From positions 1-24,301 of the forward strand of contig CAZNEZ010000039.1 in assembly GCA_964572475.1 (NCBI GenBank): DNA of 24,301 bases, read 5' to 3'. Positions 23,204 through 24,301 of this stretch are shown here, piece after piece. How positions within the stretch are numbered: position 1 is the first letter of the stretch; every line of letters begins with the position of its first letter. The DNA is from CAZNEZ01 sp964572475. GTDB lineage: Bacteria > Bacillota > Clostridia > Lachnospirales > Lachnospiraceae. The position numbers were made by a program, and so were the translations under genes. Below the pieces are notes generated by a model. That model ran no database searches and had not been told where the DNA came from. It was given only the letters and a program-made list of their open reading frames with translations.

Positions 23204-24301
23204 CTATCTTTCTGAATTAACTATACGTTTTTTTGTTGCAAATACTGTTAGCATAGATATAATCATCATTATCATTAAAGGTGTTATATCATGGTCGCCA
23301 GTCTTTACTGCTTCATTTTCTACTTCACTATATACTATTGAATATAATGAAAACTTGTCCGTATAGAATTCTAAATAATCTCCATCCACTACTGTATCAA
23401 GGTATTCAAGTTCTCCATTATGCATTCTAACTACAACATAATCTTTTTTACCCTTTAATCCATCTGGTATAGCTATCCTAATCTTAACTCCATTAGGTAC
23501 TTCTGTAATATTTTCTTCATCTGTTCCATTAATTATCTTTGTGATATTAATGTCAAGCACACCACCTAATGTCTTATCGCCTATAAATGATTTTATATAT
23601 TCAATCTGATCTTTACTTATTTTTTCTATTACATCATCAACTTTTAGGACTATCTCAACTGCTTCTATACCTGACTGTATTTTATCTGGATCTACTAATA
23701 GTTCAAGTCCTTCAACCTCAACTTTTACTGTACCACTATTATTTACAGTAACTTTTACATTAGAAAGTCTGCTAATCAATTTCTCAAGCTTTTTAACTGA
23801 CTGATTATTAACATCCTTTACATCTGTTCCTAACTCATCATACTTTTCTTTTGCATCAGATATATTTTCTTTATTATCCATTATAATTTCATCTGTTGCT
23901 GTATCAGGATCAGGAAGACTTTCAATATCTTTTTCTAATGTTTCTATCTTATATTCTTTTGTCTCTTCCTTTTTTGTAGGTACTGAATCTATATCAGATT
24001 TTGCTTTTGTTACTATTGGGGCTATATCTGTTATTAATGTTGTTTCTTCTATTTTTTTCTTAGCATCTGCTACTATAGCAGATATTTTATCCCAATTATT
24101 CTGTGAATACTCTGATGTTGCAAGATTCCTTATGTAAGTATCAAGTTCTGTCTTCTTATCTGTCTTTTTCTCCGCTAACTCCTTGGCTGTCTCTATCTCT
24201 TCCTGCTCTTTAACTGTAAGCACTTCATCAATATCTGTCTTTGCCTTGGTTACTATTGGTTCTATCTGTGATATTAATGTTATTGCTTCTATATCTGTCT
24301 T
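23204..24301 (-). CDS. Cell-surface protein with helical repeats and sortase-like C-terminal tail (5' end outside window)
   Basis: The reading frame is open to the right edge of the window, so only the C-terminal 365 residues are seen. The GTG at 24223 is an internal codon, not a start. The visible part starts with FIVAR-like three-helix repeats: PIVTKAKTDID and PIVTKAKSDID recur exactly 240 bp (80 residues) apart. A beta-rich domain follows (NVKVTVNNSGTVKVEVEGLE to FSLYSIVYSEVE). The C-terminus has KTGDHD, a hydrophobic stretch (ITPLMIMMIISMLTVFA) and KKR, the layout of a cell-wall sorting signal in which LPXTG is replaced by AVKTG. It probably is wall-anchored or membrane-anchored. Ligand unknown. 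A long hairpin terminator follows at 23086-23170. Confidence 0.85.
   Translation of the reverse strand, partial: KTDIEAITLISQIEPIVTKAKTDIDEVLTVKEQEEIETAKELAEKKTDKKTELDTYIRNLATSEYSQNNWDKISAIVADAKKKIEETTLITDIAPIVTKAKSDIDSVPTKKEETKEYKIETLEKDIESLPDPDTATDEIIMDNKENISDAKEKYDELGTDVKDVNNQSVKKLEKLISRLSNVKVTVNNSGTVKVEVEGLELLVDPDKIQSGIEAVEIVLKVDDVIEKISKDQIEYIKSFIGDKTLGGVLDINITKIINGTDEENITEVPNGVKIRIAIPDGLKGKKDYVVVRMHNGELEYLDTVVDGDYLEFYTDKFSLYSIVYSEVENEAVKTGDHDITPLMIMMIISMLTVFATKKRIVNSER

Overview
The window looks like chromosome from a low-GC, anaerobic, spore-forming Firmicute of the family Lachnospiraceae, plausibly close to Lachnospira (Eubacterium) eligens. The evidence is the AT-rich sequence, a spoIIAA-spoIIAB-sigF sporulation operon, pyruvate formate-lyase fermentation genes, a T-box leader on valS, and a DUF5717/DUF5716 gene block that I know mainly from Lachnospiraceae. 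The species guess is inference. Every gene I can support lies on the minus strand, so the window reads right to left as a row of co-oriented transcription units.

In transcription order (right to left): (1) 24301-23204 is the 3' part of a cell-surface protein with helical repeats and a C-terminal wall-sorting-like tail. It is followed by a long 85-nt hairpin and an intergenic repeat. (2) 22936-21608 is rarA. (3) 21522-14470 is a four-gene block with its own strong promoter: a 1182-residue DUF5717 protein, an actin/Hsp70-fold DUF5716 protein, a TPR-like protein and a coiled-coil protein with two membrane helices. The tight packing and one overlap suggest one uncharacterised complex. (4) 14427-10109 is a promoter, a valine-type T-box leader, valS, and a membrane-anchored GH25 lysozyme 17 nt behind it. 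(5) 10000-8612 is a FapA/DUF342 protein. (6) 8539-5526 is a promoter, folC, a 46-codon acidic small protein, a zinc-ribbon/TPR membrane protein and a terminator. (7) 5436-3892 is spoIIAA, spoIIAB and sigF, the forespore sigma-factor module. (8) 3777-3466 is a fragment of a carbohydrate-binding (Cthe_2159-like) protein. (9) 3411-90 is a strong promoter with two palindromes, then pyruvate formate-lyase, its activase pflA and terminators.

The most striking finding is that pyruvate formate-lyase is encoded as two polypeptides. The large one (717 aa) carries the catalytic Cys-Cys pair. A separate 79-aa protein carries the glycyl-radical Gly. The break is one in-frame TAA followed at once by a perfect Shine-Dalgarno and an in-frame ATG, so this looks like an evolved split enzyme rather than a sequencing error. 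The other main targets are the DUF5717/5716 four-gene system and a composite intergenic repeat (box ATTACGCAGAAGAGTGAAA plus hairpins with the GTTCACGCTGGTGAAC core) found at three places in the window.

The only stretch longer than 300 bases without a coding gene is 14110-14469, which holds the valS promoter and T-box leader. I see no tRNA, rRNA, CRISPR array, insertion sequence or prophage gene.
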